In this document: positions 25,404-34,163 of the stretch, one piece after another
Layout of the letters: each line of letters opens with the position of its first letter
Position numbering within the stretch: position 1 is the first letter of the stretch
Origin: an uncultured Neglectibacter sp.
GTDB lineage: Bacteria > Bacillota > Clostridia > Oscillospirales > Acutalibacteraceae
Direction of reading: 5' to 3'
Assembly (NCBI GenBank): GCA_947647615.1
Contig: CANSKS010000015.1
Span: 1-51,664 of the forward strand
DNA: 51,664 bases
Made by a program: the position numbers and the translations under genes
Notes under the pieces: model-generated
What the model was told of the DNA's origin: nothing
What the model saw: the letters and a program-made list of their open reading frames with translations, nothing else
The model's database searches: none

Positions 25404-26738
25404 TCATATGCCCAACAACAGCTTGGCAATATTAAAATAGATCAGCAACGCCACCGCATCCACTATGGTGGTGATAAAGGGACTCGCCATCACCGCTGGG
25501 TCAAAGCCCAAACGCTTAGCCAGAATGGGCAAAGTACTTCCCACAAAATTGGAGACCAACACAATGCTCATCAAGGTGAGGCACACCACTGCGGCCACTA
25601 ACACAGAGACCCTGTCGATAAGCATAAGCTTCACAAAGTTGGCAGCCGCCAAAGTCCCTCCGCACAAAAGTGCCACCGTAAGCTCTTTTCCGATGAGCTT
25701 TGGAACATCCCGGTAACGAATCTCTCCCAGAGATAACCCACGGATCACCGTGATAGAGCATTGGCTTCCAGCGTTTCCGCCAGTATCCATCAACATGGGA
25801 ATAAAGCCGGTCAGCACGACGCTGGCCGCCAGCGCTCCCTCAAAGGAAGTGATAATCGCGCTGGTAAAGGTGGCGCTGATCATCAAAAGCAACAGCCAGG
25901 GAATTCTTTTCTTCCAGGTAGAGATCACTCCCGTTTTCATATAAGGGCGGTCGGAAGGCGTGATAGCCGCCATTTTTTCCATGTCTTCCGTGACCTCTTC
26001 CTGAATGACGTCGATGGCGTCGTCTACCGTGACAATTCCTACCAGCCGTTCCTCTGCATCCACCACCGGAATGGCGAGAAAATCGTATTTGCTCAGTTCC
26101 TTGGCCACAATTTCCTGGTCTGTATGGGTATTTACGAACTTCACGTTGGTTTCCATGATATTGCGAAGCACTTCGTTCTTTGGGGAAAGCAACAGATCTT
26201 TTACTGTGACAATCCCCTCCAGCTTCCTGCGGCTGTCGGTCACATAGCAGGTATAAATGGTTTCCTTTTCAATGCCGGTGCGCCGGATGCGTTCGAAGGC
26301 CTGCTCCACTGTCATGCCGCGCTTCAAATCCACATATTCCATGGTCATCAGACTTCCGGCGCTATCCTTGGGATAATTGAGGATTTGGTTGATCATTTTT
26401 CGAGTGTCGGCATCCACATGGCGCAGTACCCGCTTTACCACATTGGCAGGCATTTCCTCCAACATGTCTACCGTATCATCCACGAACAGCTGCTCCATGA
26501 CCTCGTCCAATTCTTTATCGCTAAAGGCCCGAACCAAGAGCTCCTGTACGTCACCGTTCATATAGGCAAAGGCGTCGGCCGCCAGCTCTTTGGGCAAAAG
26601 CCGGAACATAACAGGCATCTTCTGTTCCGGCAATTCTTCCAAAAGAGCTGCCGCGTCGGCAGGGATCATATCCCTTAAAATAGCCCCCACCTCGGCATAT
26701 TTCTTTTCTTCCAACAATTCTAAAAGCTTCTCGCGCAT
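25404..26738 (-). CDS. mgtE: Magnesium transporter MgtE
   Basis: MgtE is a Mg2+-gated channel of the plasma membrane. The 444-residue protein has the N-terminal superhelical domain (about 1-125) and a pair of CBS domains (about 130-250, including SAGSLMTMEY and IPVVDAEERLVGIVTVDDAI). Five membrane helices follow from about 280. The pore motif PMLMDTGGNAGSQ lies near residue 312-324, with the Mg2+-binding Asp. GGGAGG precedes the ATG. A leader of about 265 bases with a terminator hairpin upstream points to cation-dependent attenuation. Confidence 0.95.
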   Translation of the reverse strand: MREKLLELLEEKKYAEVGAILRDMIPADAAALLEELPEQKMPVMFRLLPKELAADAFAYMNGDVQELLVRAFSDKELDEVMEQLFVDDTVDMLEEMPANVVKRVLRHVDADTRKMINQILNYPKDSAGSLMTMEYVDLKRGMTVEQAFERIRRTGIEKETIYTCYVTDSRRKLEGIVTVKDLLLSPKNEVLRNIMETNVKFVNTHTDQEIVAKELSKYDFLAIPVVDAEERLVGIVTVDDAIDVIQEEVTEDMEKMAAITPSDRPYMKTGVISTWKKRIPWLLLLMISATFTSAIITSFEGALAASVVLTGFIPMLMDTGGNAGSQCSITVIRGLSLGEIRYRDVPKLIGKELTVALLCGGTLAAANFVKLMLIDRVSVLVAAVVCLTLMSIVLVSNFVGSTLPILAKRLGFDPAVMASPFITTIVDAVALLIYFNIAKLLLGI

Positions 26739-27010
26739 TTTTGTGTACCTCCCATCGACTTTTCTTTAAGATGGAGAAATACAGCACAAAACCAGCACAC
26801 ACGGCCGAAAAACGCAGCAAGGCTCTTTTTCGGGTCACAGGAACAACCTGGAAAGAGCGGCCGGGCGCACGAAGAGCCGCGGTCTGCGTGTTATGAAATG
26901 GCATAACTTTTTCCCGGCCGTGCTTCGCCCTCCGGGTTTTATGCCGTCGCTACTTCGGGGCACCTTGCTCACCTCTCTAAGTCCAGTTTGGCAGGCCAAG
27001 CCTGTAGTTT
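26739..27010 (-). ncRNA. Structured mgtE leader, riboswitch-like, class not identified
   Basis: Reading the minus strand, the leader contains a stem GGCATAA (26939-26945) with TTATGCC (26900-26906) enclosing CCCGG/CCGGG. TTATGCC can instead pair through TTATG with the following CATAA. A long hairpin then follows: ACGCAG (26884-26889) with CTGCGT (26812-26817) and GGCTCTT (26872-26878) with AAGAGCC (26821-26827), closed by TTTTT. Alternative pairing plus a terminator before mgtE is riboswitch logic. The conserved M-box strings (such as GUUAGGUGAGGCUCC) are not present; only AGAGGTGAGC is faintly similar. Confidence 0.6.
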
Positions 27011-27011
27011 T

Positions 27012-27040
27012 AGGGTACTGCTTTTCCCTTTGTTTGTCAA
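27012..27040 (-). promoter_or_regulatory. mgtE promoter
   Basis: On the minus strand TTGACA (27035-27040), a 17-base spacer and TACCCT (27012-27017). The -10 box is weak but the -35 is perfect. Confidence 0.65.
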
Positions 27041-27100
27041 GGAAAAGGGGAAAAACTTTCCTGGAAACTTTTGCAAACTGCTATATTCTTCCGGTAGTAA

Positions 27101-27134
27101 AAAACGTACCAACGCTGCAGTCTTGGTACGTTTT
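27101..27134. terminator. degV terminator
   Basis: AAAACGTACCAA (27101-27112) and TTGGTACGTTTT (27123-27134) pair perfectly over 12 bp. On the minus strand a T-run follows. Confidence 0.88.
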
Positions 27135-27147
27135 ACAAAATTCTCTT

Positions 27148-28020
27148 TCAGCGTTCTCTCCCCAGGAAGAAAAGCGCTACTGTGCCAGGGCCGGAATGCG
27201 CCCCTATCACAGGACCAATAAAATTGATGACAATCTTTTGTACTCCCAATTTAGCGCGCACCTCATTAGCCACATATTCCGCATCCGCTAAACAATCGCC
27301 ATGGCTGATAAACACGGTTTGCTCTGCGGGATTGATGGCAGTTTCTTGCATCCTTTTCACCAAGGCATCTAAAGATTGCTTCCTGCCTCTCACTTTGGAA
27401 ACCGGAATCAGGTGGCCTTCCCCGTCTACATGCATGACGGGCTTGATGCCCAACATCGTCCCCACCAAAGCTGTAGCCGTAGAAATTCTTCCGCCGCGCT
27501 TTAAATGGTTCAAATCGTCTACAGTAAACCAGTGGCAAAGCTTTTGTACATTTTCCTTCATCCAATCCAACACTTCATCCAGGGAAGCACCCCGGTTTTT
27601 TTGAGAAGCTGCTAAATAGACGAAAAGTCCCTCCCCCATGGAAGCGCAAAGAGAATCGAAAATCTCTATTCGACGTTGGGGAAAGCTCTGCTCCAACTGC
27701 TGCTTCGCCACATAGGCGCTTTGGCAGGTGCCGCTAAGCCCAGAGGAAAAAGCGATATAAAGCACATCCTCTCCCCGTTCCAAAATTGGTGTGAATTCCG
27801 CGATAAATTCCTCGGAATTTACCTGAGTAGTGGTTGACGTGGCACCGTTTCTCAGCTTCTGGTAAAAAGTAGGCTCAGCCATGGCGCCGCCCCCAGGGAT
27901 GTTTAGGTAATTTTTTCCTTCCATAATATAGCATAACGGAATTACTTTAAGCCCCAATTCCTTTACTAAGGAAGGAGGAAGGTCCGTTGTGGAATCAGTT
28001 ACAATGGTATATTCTGCCAT
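27148..28020 (-). CDS. DegV family fatty-acid-binding protein
   Basis: DegV/FakB-type proteins bind a fatty acid for phosphorylation by the FakA kinase. The 290-residue product shows the family start YTIVTDSTTDLP, then TSTTTQVNSEEF near residue 72, AFSSGLSGTCQSA near 101, and SLCASMGEGLFVYLA near 130. HLKRGGRIS is near 183 and the conserved GPVIGAHSGPGTVALFF ends the protein. The ATG at 28020 is used; the longer frame starts with TTG inside the ribosome-binding site. No fakA is in the window. Confidence 0.92.
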   Translation of the reverse strand: MAEYTIVTDSTTDLPPSLVKELGLKVIPLCYIMEGKNYLNIPGGGAMAEPTFYQKLRNGATSTTTQVNSEEFIAEFTPILERGEDVLYIAFSSGLSGTCQSAYVAKQQLEQSFPQRRIEIFDSLCASMGEGLFVYLAASQKNRGASLDEVLDWMKENVQKLCHWFTVDDLNHLKRGGRISTATALVGTMLGIKPVMHVDGEGHLIPVSKVRGRKQSLDALVKRMQETAINPAEQTVFISHGDCLADAEYVANEVRAKLGVQKIVINFIGPVIGAHSGPGTVALFFLGRER

Positions 28021-28173
28021 AGCTGTACACACTTTCCTTTCCCGCAAAACTCTTTGGTCTTGCCTATTTTCGCCTTTTGAACCATCTCCGTCACTAACGA
28101 AGAAATTTTTTGATAAAAGATAATTTGTTTTTATTAAAAATAATCATATCATAAAAAACAGGCATTGTAAACC

Positions 28174-28602
28174 TTATTTTGGCAGACCCTGGTGCCTGCG
28201 GTAATCCAAATAATTTTGCAAAATGATCACGGCCGCTACCGCATCTACCACTGCCTTTCGTTTCTTTCCCCTGGTATTGGTTTCGTTCAAAAAGCCGTGG
28301 GCCGTGATGGTGGTTCCCCGTTCATCCTGAAAGGCCACCTCCAGCCCTGTGGCCTCCGCCAGCAACGCGCCGATCTCTCTGGCATTTTGGGCGCTCTCCC
28401 CTTCTGTCCCGTCCATATTCCGGGGAAGCCCTACCGCTAACATTTGAGCTTTATTCTCCTTTGCGGCAACCGCAAGCTTTTCTACCAGGCGCTCTCTTTC
28501 CGGCTCCTTAATGACACAAAGAGGGGAAGCCAACAGTTCCTCTTTGTCACAGATGGCCACACCGGTGCGGGCCTTTCCCAGATCGATCCCCAATATAACC
28601 AT
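28174..28602 (-). CDS. ruvX: YqgF/RuvX family putative Holliday junction resolvase
   Basis: The 142-residue protein has an RNase H-like fold with ILGIDLGKARTGVAICD at the N terminus (catalytic Asp), the GLPRNMDGTEG motif near residue 58-68, FQDERGTTITAH (Glu) near 91, and KKRKAVVDAVAAVIILQNYL (Asp) at the end. The family acts in 16S rRNA processing and/or recombination. It begins 2 bases after the histidine phosphatase gene, so the two are coupled and form the tail of the pyr cluster. Confidence 0.92.
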   Translation of the reverse strand: MVILGIDLGKARTGVAICDKEELLASPLCVIKEPERERLVEKLAVAAKENKAQMLAVGLPRNMDGTEGESAQNAREIGALLAEATGLEVAFQDERGTTITAHGFLNETNTRGKKRKAVVDAVAAVIILQNYLDYRRHQGLPK

Positions 28603-28604
28603 GC

Positions 28605-29267
28605 TTACACCGCCTCATGAAAAGAATATTTGGTAGGCGGCCGCCGCAGCTCTTCCGGCAGGTGGCTTTGATCGTTGATAAGTTTCCAGGAAAGCCCGCC
28701 GTCTTCTTTTGCCTCCAGTATACTGACTCCCGTATTGCCGAACACAGCGCTCTGGCGTATTCCCTCCAAAGCTCCAAATTGAACTCTGGCATAAAGGTTC
28801 CGGATTACTCCGCCGTGGGTGGCAATCACCACTTTTTTCCCGCGGTTGCTGCTTATGATCCTGTCTAAAGCGCGATTTACCCTCTGGTATACCTGGGCCA
28901 TGCTTTCTCCGCCGGGAAATTGGCACAAGTCGGGAGAAACATCCCAATTTCTGGCAGTCTCCGGAAACTTTCCCGCAATTTCTGAAATTTTAAGGTCTTC
29001 CATCCTCCCCACATCTATTTCGATGAGATCCTGGCAAATTTGTACCGTCAAATTGTGAAAACAGTTCACTGCCTCTGCCGTATAGCGAGCCCGTTTTAAA
29101 GGACTGGAATAAATAGCATCTATTTCTTCATTGCGAAACCGCAGGGAAAGCAGCTCCAGCTGCTTTCTTCCGGCTTCACTGATCTCAGAATCAAACCGCC
29201 CTTGAAACCGGCCCTCTATGTTCCCTACGGACTGGCAATGGCGTAAAACATATACTGTAGTCACCAA
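28605..29267 (-). CDS. Histidine phosphatase (phosphoglycerate mutase-like) family protein
   Basis: The 220-residue enzyme carries VYVLRHCQSVGNIEGRFQG at the N terminus, where the phosphorylated His follows Arg. The usual RHGE/RHGQ is here RHCQ, a variation known in the family. A second His is in VVIATHGGVIRN near residue 148, and the acid residue region is DLIEIDVGRMEDL near 81. Substrates include phosphoglycerate, alpha-ribazole phosphate and various small phosphoesters. The start overlaps the pyrD stop by 7 bases, showing coupling in the operon. Confidence 0.88.
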   Translation of the reverse strand: MVTTVYVLRHCQSVGNIEGRFQGRFDSEISEAGRKQLELLSLRFRNEEIDAIYSSPLKRARYTAEAVNCFHNLTVQICQDLIEIDVGRMEDLKISEIAGKFPETARNWDVSPDLCQFPGGESMAQVYQRVNRALDRIISSNRGKKVVIATHGGVIRNLYARVQFGALEGIRQSAVFGNTGVSILEAKEDGGLSWKLINDQSHLPEELRRPPTKYSFHEAV

Positions 29268-30172
29268 GGCCTCACCCCTCCTGTCAGTTCTTTTAGGGAC
29301 TTTACCCCGTTCTTTTCCATATACGAGGCAAGCCCCTCACAAATTTCCAAAGGAGCGTAGGGATTGGTAAACAGCACCGTACCGATCTGCAAAGCCGTGG
29401 CACCAGCCAACAGCATTTCCACCGCATCCTGCCAAGTGGAAATCCCCCCCAAGCCCACAATGGGAATTTTCACTTTTTGGAAAGTCTGCCACACCATGCG
29501 CAGGGCAATAGGCAGTAAGCCCGGGCCTGAATACCCGCCGGTGTTGTTTCGAATTACCGGCCGCCGGGAATGGATGTCAATCCGCATACCCGTTAAGGTG
29601 TTTATCATAGAGATGGCATCGGCTCCAGCGCTTTCCGCCGCCACCGCCATTTCCGAAATGTCGGTGACATTGGGGGAAAGCTTTACCATAAGGGGCTTCG
29701 CACAATGCTTCCGTACCTCGCCAGTAATACCGTATACTCCTTCTACCGTGGTTCCGAACTGCACGCCTCCCTGCTTCACATTGGGGCAGGAAATATTCAG
29801 CTCTACCATGTCAATACAGGTATCGTTCAGCTTTTCCACCGTTTCGCAATAATCCTCCGGCGCGTTCCCCGCCACATTGGCAATGATTCTGGTGCCCTGT
29901 CGGGAAAGCCAGGGCAGATCCTCCCGGATAAAATGGTCCACCCCAGGGTTCTGAAGCCCCACGGCATTGAGCATTCCTCCGGGAACCTCTGTTACCCGGG
30001 GAGGCGGGTTGCCAGGCCGTTCCCGAATGGTGATTCCCTTACAGGAAACGCCGCCCAGAACAGAAAGTGGATAAAGCTCGCCATACTCTTTCCCAAACCC
30101 AAAGGTACCGGAAGCCGCTATCAGCGGGTTCTCAAATTCTATTCCGGCTACCTTTACTTTAAGCTCTGCCAT
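29261..30172 (-). CDS. pyrD: Dihydroorotate dehydrogenase, class 1B catalytic subunit
   Basis: The enzyme oxidises dihydroorotate to orotate with FMN; with PyrK it passes electrons to NAD+. The 303-residue product has ENPLIAASGTFGFGKEY, the active-site Cys in ELNISCPNVKQGG near residue 131, VKLSPNVTDI, and GLGGISTWQDAVEMLLAGA near 242. The Cys base marks class 1B (PyrDB). The ATG at 30172 is chosen because GGGAGG lies 12 bases before it; the longer frame would run into pyrK. PyrK is the immediate upstream neighbour. Confidence 0.95.
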   Translation of the reverse strand: MAELKVKVAGIEFENPLIAASGTFGFGKEYGELYPLSVLGGVSCKGITIRERPGNPPPRVTEVPGGMLNAVGLQNPGVDHFIREDLPWLSRQGTRIIANVAGNAPEDYCETVEKLNDTCIDMVELNISCPNVKQGGVQFGTTVEGVYGITGEVRKHCAKPLMVKLSPNVTDISEMAVAAESAGADAISMINTLTGMRIDIHSRRPVIRNNTGGYSGPGLLPIALRMVWQTFQKVKIPIVGLGGISTWQDAVEMLLAGATALQIGTVLFTNPYAPLEICEGLASYMEKNGVKSLKELTGGVRPW

Positions 30173-30195
30173 TCTCAACTTTCCTCCCTTTCTGT

Positions 30196-30957
30196 TTATA
30201 ATACCACCTGCCGGGCGTCGAACACCGGCCCGTCTTTGCACACATGGCCATAATACTGACGGCCTTCCCCGTCACGCAAAGCCACCGCACAACCCAGACA
30301 AGCCCCTATGCCACAGGCCATTCGTTCTTCCAGAGAAAGAAAGCAGGGGACCGCTCTGGCTTCGGCCAGAGCGGCGGCAGCCCGGAGCATGGGCAGCGGG
30401 CCGCAGGCATAGACCGCGTCAAATTCTTCCTTTTCTGTCATCTCAGTCACAAGACCGTGAAAGCCATAACTGCCGTCATCTGTGGCGACTAAGACTTTGG
30501 CTCCGGCCTTTTGAAAATCCTCTTCCAGAATAACGGCCTCCCGACTGCGAAAACCCAGAACTGCCACAGCGTTTTCTTTTAACTGCTCCGCCACACCCAA
30601 CAAGGGCGGTACGCCGATTCCTCCGCCTACCAGCAAGGTTTTTCGGGAAAGCTCCAGGGGGAAACCCTTTCCAAGGGGCGCCAGAATATTCAGGTTTTCA
30701 CCTGCGGCAAACCTTGCGAGCTCTTCGGTACCTTGGCCCCGAATTTGAAACACAAAGCGCAGCGTCCCCTTTTTTTCATCGATTCCGCAAATGGAAATAG
30801 GCCTGCGCAGGGTATGGCCCGGCAAATAAATATGGGCGAACTGTCCCGGCGCCGCCATAGCGGCGAATTCCGGACAAAGGACTGTGAAATCAAAAATTCC
30901 ACTGGCAATTTCCTTTGCCGCAAGCAGTCGGCAGTTTTTAACGTCATATGGTTTCAT
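30196..30957 (-). CDS. pyrK: Dihydroorotate dehydrogenase electron transfer subunit
   Basis: The 253-residue flavoprotein couples PyrD to NAD+. It has an FAD-binding RRPISICGID motif near residue 52, a nucleotide-binding LLVGGGIGVPPLLGVAEQL near 109, and the YACGPLPMLRAAA block. The 2Fe-2S ligands are in CGIGACLGCAV plus a final Cys in GHVCKDGPVF. Length and order are complete. It starts 6 bases after the pyrF stop. Confidence 0.95.
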   Translation of the reverse strand: MKPYDVKNCRLLAAKEIASGIFDFTVLCPEFAAMAAPGQFAHIYLPGHTLRRPISICGIDEKKGTLRFVFQIRGQGTEELARFAAGENLNILAPLGKGFPLELSRKTLLVGGGIGVPPLLGVAEQLKENAVAVLGFRSREAVILEEDFQKAGAKVLVATDDGSYGFHGLVTEMTEKEEFDAVYACGPLPMLRAAAALAEARAVPCFLSLEERMACGIGACLGCAVALRDGEGRQYYGHVCKDGPVFDARQVVL

Positions 30958-30963
30958 TGGGCT

Positions 30964-31908
30964 TTATTCCCCTTCCAAGCTAATAATCCCCAGCTTCGCC
31001 ACCACTTCATCCCGCATACGAAGGGCTTCCCGGCGAGCTGCCTTGGCGTAATCTGTTTCGCTGCATCCCTCCTTTTGCCAGGCGCACAAAACAGCCCTGG
31101 AAGAACTGATCACAGCTCCCAGACCTCTTTTGTCAAAAGCGGGAAGCACGTCGTCGGCTGCGCCGCCCTGGGCTCCATAGCCCGGCACCAGAAACATGGT
31201 GTTGGGCAAGGCCTTGCGCAATTCCTGCAGCTGAGCGGGATAAGTTGCGCCTACCACGGCCCCTACACCGCTGTAGCCGTATTTGCCCGGAAGGTCCAGC
31301 CCCCAATGCTGGCACATATTGCCCACCGCCCGGTAAAGAGACTCGTAGGGCACATGAAGCTTCTGATCTTGAAATTCTCCGGAAGAGGGATTAGAGGTTT
31401 TTACCAGTACAAAGATCCCTTTATCGCTGGCAGCGCAGGTCTTCAAAAAGGGGGTTATACCATCTGTTCCCAAATAGCCGTTCACCGTAAGGGCATCGGC
31501 TCCAAAGGCTTCGATAGATTCTCCCTCCACTTCCGTATTTCCCAAGTAAGCGGCAGCATAAGCTTCCACGGTAGAGCCAATATCGTTTCTTTTCCCATCC
31601 ACAATGACAAACATACCCTTTTGCCGGGCATAAGCCACAGTTTCCGCCAAGGCGCGCACGCCCTGCCAACCGTACATTTCATAGTAAGCTGCTTGAGGCT
31701 TTACAGCAGGCACGATGTCACAAATCTCATCGATGATCCCTTTGTTATAAGCAAGCAGAGCTGCAGCAGCCCCCTCCAAGGTTTTCCCGTATTTTTGCAT
31801 GCTTTCTTCCCGAAGATAAGCCGGAATATAAGAAAGCTTCGGATCCAGTCCTACCACAGTAGGGTTCTGCTTTTGTACAATGTTCTCTAAAAGCCGGTCA
31901 AATGACAT
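30964..31908 (-). CDS. pyrF: Orotidine 5'-phosphate decarboxylase
   Basis: The enzyme makes UMP from OMP. The 314 residues and FVIVDGKRNDIGSTVEAYA near residue 98-115 mark the longer type 2 PyrF found in Clostridia and actinobacteria. Further signs are PTVVGLDPKLSYIPAY near the start, NPSSGEFQ and FLVPGYGAQGGAADD near 248. The start overlaps the end of pyrC by 11 bases. Confidence 0.95.
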   Translation of the reverse strand: MSFDRLLENIVQKQNPTVVGLDPKLSYIPAYLREESMQKYGKTLEGAAAALLAYNKGIIDEICDIVPAVKPQAAYYEMYGWQGVRALAETVAYARQKGMFVIVDGKRNDIGSTVEAYAAAYLGNTEVEGESIEAFGADALTVNGYLGTDGITPFLKTCAASDKGIFVLVKTSNPSSGEFQDQKLHVPYESLYRAVGNMCQHWGLDLPGKYGYSGVGAVVGATYPAQLQELRKALPNTMFLVPGYGAQGGAADDVLPAFDKRGLGAVISSSRAVLCAWQKEGCSETDYAKAARREALRMRDEVVAKLGIISLEGE

Positions 31909-33199
31909 GGTTACTTCCTTCCCTTCCTATTTCTTCATATACTTTTCTGCCACTGCAGAAGGTAAGCTTTACCTTACCCTTCAAGGTCATACCCTCAAAG
32001 GGAGTATTCCTGCTTTTCCCATGAAGCTTTTTTCCGTTGACCACCCAATCCTGAGCAGGATCGAACAAAAACAGATCTGCCTCGGCTCCTAAAGCCAGTG
32101 TCCCCCCAGGGATTCCCAAAATCTTGGCAGGCGCCAGGCTCATTTTTTCCAAAAGCTCCAGCAGGCTCAATTCCCCGTTTAAAGCGGACCAGGAAGCGGC
32201 CAGGGAAGTTTCCATCCCAATGGAGCCGTTGGGAGCTGTTAAAAAATTCGATTTTTCTTCTGGGGTATGAGGAGCGTGGTCGGTAGAAATGGCATCAATT
32301 GTCCCGTCCTTTAGCCCTTCAATGAGGGCAAGGCGATCCTCTTCCCTGCGCAAGGGTGGGTTCATCCGGCAGTTGGCATCCCGAGCCTCCAAGGCTTTGT
32401 GGGTAAGCAGCAAATAATGGGGGCAGGTTTCTGCCGTCACTTTAACCCCCCGGCGCTTGGCATCGCGGATCAACTCCACAGAGCCCTTTGTACTCACATG
32501 GCAGATGTGAATGGCCGCGCCGATAGAAGCCGCAGCCGCAATCTCCCGGGCGGTACCGCAATCTTCCGCAGCGGCGGGAATCCCTTTTACTCCAAGTTTC
32601 TTGGAAAACTCCCCTTCGTGCATCAAGCCTTCCTTGGCCAGGTAAAGGTCTTCGCAATGGGCCGCTACTATCACACCCAACCTTTGAGCCTGTCTCAAGG
32701 CTTCCAACAGGCAAGCCGTATCGAGCACCGGGCGGCCGTCGTCACTAAAGGCGATGGCCCCGGCCGTTTTCAAAGCCTCCAGATCCGCAAGCTCTCTTCC
32801 ACCCAGATTTCTGGTGATACAGGCAGCCGTATACACATGGGCATCGGCGGCTTTGGCTCGTTTGAGCAAGTAAGAAACCGTTTCCGGTGTATCCATGGCA
32901 GGCTTTGTATTGGGCATGGCCAACAAACTGGTTACCCCTCCTGCAGCTGCGGCACGGCAACCGGAAAATACATCTTCTTTCTGGGTGAAGCCAGGGTCCC
33001 GCAAATGGACATGCATATCTATAAGTCCCGGGGCCACCACCAGTCCATTGGCATCAATCACTTCATCCGCTTTGGAAGACAAGGAAAACAGATCTTCCCC
33101 CAGGGCCTCGATCTTCCCTTGGGAAAGAAAAACATCTCCTATGAAGTCCCTTTTTCCGGCAGGGTCCAAAATTCGAGCGCGTTTGATCAATGTATTCAT
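31898..33199 (-). CDS. pyrC: Dihydroorotase
   Basis: This amidohydrolase cyclises carbamoyl-aspartate. The 433-residue product has the metal site HVHLRDPG near residue 63 and PNTKPAMD, followed by metal histidines in AHCEDLYLA and ICHVSTKGSVE. AISTDHAPHTPEEK near 304 holds the catalytic Asp. This is the class I (PyrC of Gram-positives) form. It is preceded by the ydcF-like gene after 13 bases. No PyrR-type attenuator is visible in the short gap, so the transcript probably begins upstream of that gene. Confidence 0.95.
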   Translation of the reverse strand: MNTLIKRARILDPAGKRDFIGDVFLSQGKIEALGEDLFSLSSKADEVIDANGLVVAPGLIDMHVHLRDPGFTQKEDVFSGCRAAAAGGVTSLLAMPNTKPAMDTPETVSYLLKRAKAADAHVYTAACITRNLGGRELADLEALKTAGAIAFSDDGRPVLDTACLLEALRQAQRLGVIVAAHCEDLYLAKEGLMHEGEFSKKLGVKGIPAAAEDCGTAREIAAAASIGAAIHICHVSTKGSVELIRDAKRRGVKVTAETCPHYLLLTHKALEARDANCRMNPPLRREEDRLALIEGLKDGTIDAISTDHAPHTPEEKSNFLTAPNGSIGMETSLAASWSALNGELSLLELLEKMSLAPAKILGIPGGTLALGAEADLFLFDPAQDWVVNGKKLHGKSRNTPFEGMTLKGKVKLTFCSGRKVYEEIGREGSNHVI

Positions 33200-33212
33200 G
33201 GCGCTGCTCCTT

Positions 33213-33986
33213 TCACTTTTCCAAGAACAAGCGTTCTATTTTCCACTTGGTAAGGGACAGCAATTCCCGCCCATAGTACAGGGGGAACAAAAAGGGATCG
33301 GTATCTGCTGTCAAGGCATAGGCAGTGAACCCGGCATTTTCTGCCAGCATCAGGGCGCGATACATGTGGAATCCCTGGGTTACCACCACGATCTCATCGC
33401 CAAATCCTTCCTCATTCGCTATCCGTTTGGCAAAGGCCATGTTTTCCCTGGTGGTAGTGGACTGGTCTTCCAAAAAGATCCGTTCCTTTTCCACCCCCAT
33501 TTTCAACAGCGCATGACGTTCCGCCTCGGCTTCGGTACAGGGTTCGTTACTTCCCTGGCCTCCGGTAACAATGCAGTTTGCCTGGGGGTATTCCAGCAGG
33601 TATTCCCCCGCCTTATTCACCCGGCTCCTAAGGGCAACACCCAAATGCTCAATACTGTAAACCTGGGATCCCAACACCATCACGTTGGTTCCGGCCGGGG
33701 CCGTTTTGCTTTGAGCAGAATTCATCAGATAAGTGAGGTAAGCGCCCCAGCCCATTCCCAAAACGTAGCAGACACAAAACACCCATGCCACTGCCCGTTT
33801 CCAGCCCCCCTGTTGATGTAACCTGCCAAAATAAAGCAGCAGACAAAAACCAGCCGCGCAAACTCCTATCCCAAAGATCATCCCTATCCCGAATCCTCGG
33901 CGGACCAAGGGAAGCAAAAACCATAAAACACCGGCGACGCAAAGAACCATTCCCAAACATTTGCAAATTTTCCCAAAAACCTTCAT
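33213..33986 (-). CDS. YdcF-like (DUF218) membrane protein
   Basis: The 257-residue protein has three N-terminal membrane helices (about 8-26, 33-51, 66-86) and an extracellular DUF218 domain. The domain has VMVLGSQVYSIEHLGVALRSRVNKA near 102, IVTGGQGSNEPCTEAEA near 138, EDQSTTTRENMAFAKRI near 168 and VTQGFHMYRA near 196. Family members include SanA and ElyC, linked to envelope metabolism. It is the first gene of the run that continues into pyrC, though a functional tie to pyrimidine synthesis is not established. Confidence 0.87.
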   Translation of the reverse strand: MKVFGKICKCLGMVLCVAGVLWFLLPLVRRGFGIGMIFGIGVCAAGFCLLLYFGRLHQQGGWKRAVAWVFCVCYVLGMGWGAYLTYLMNSAQSKTAPAGTNVMVLGSQVYSIEHLGVALRSRVNKAGEYLLEYPQANCIVTGGQGSNEPCTEAEAERHALLKMGVEKERIFLEDQSTTTRENMAFAKRIANEEGFGDEIVVVTQGFHMYRALMLAENAGFTAYALTADTDPFLFPLYYGRELLSLTKWKIERLFLEK

Positions 33987-34038
33987 GGCATTCCTTTCTT
34001 GAATCGCATAAACAAAGATGCGCCAAAGTTATAAAGCT

Positions 34039-34044
34039 ATTATA
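34039..34044 (-). promoter_or_regulatory. Probable -10 box of the ydcF-pyr operon
   Basis: TATAAT on the minus strand, 53 bases before the ATG; no convincing -35 box (TGTACG at 17 bases is the best). Confidence 0.45.
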
Positions 34045-34163
34045 TAACATTTTCTCCCTGCCGTACAGCCCTCTTTTTTGAAAACCGCACGCTCTATCCT
34101 TTACCGTAAAACCTATTATCAAAATGTATCGAGTAACTACGTACTATGGTTGAAGATATCACT

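Noticed and set aside
25761..26678. 305-codon plus-strand frame
   Set aside because: It is a shadow of mgtE, rich in His and Gln as expected from antisense codons.
26739..27010. Canonical M-box (ykoK) riboswitch
   Set aside because: The conserved core strings that I know from M-box RNAs are missing. Kept only as an unclassified leader.
30733..31890. 385-codon plus-strand frame
   Set aside because: It is antisense to pyrK and pyrF, both confidently identified.
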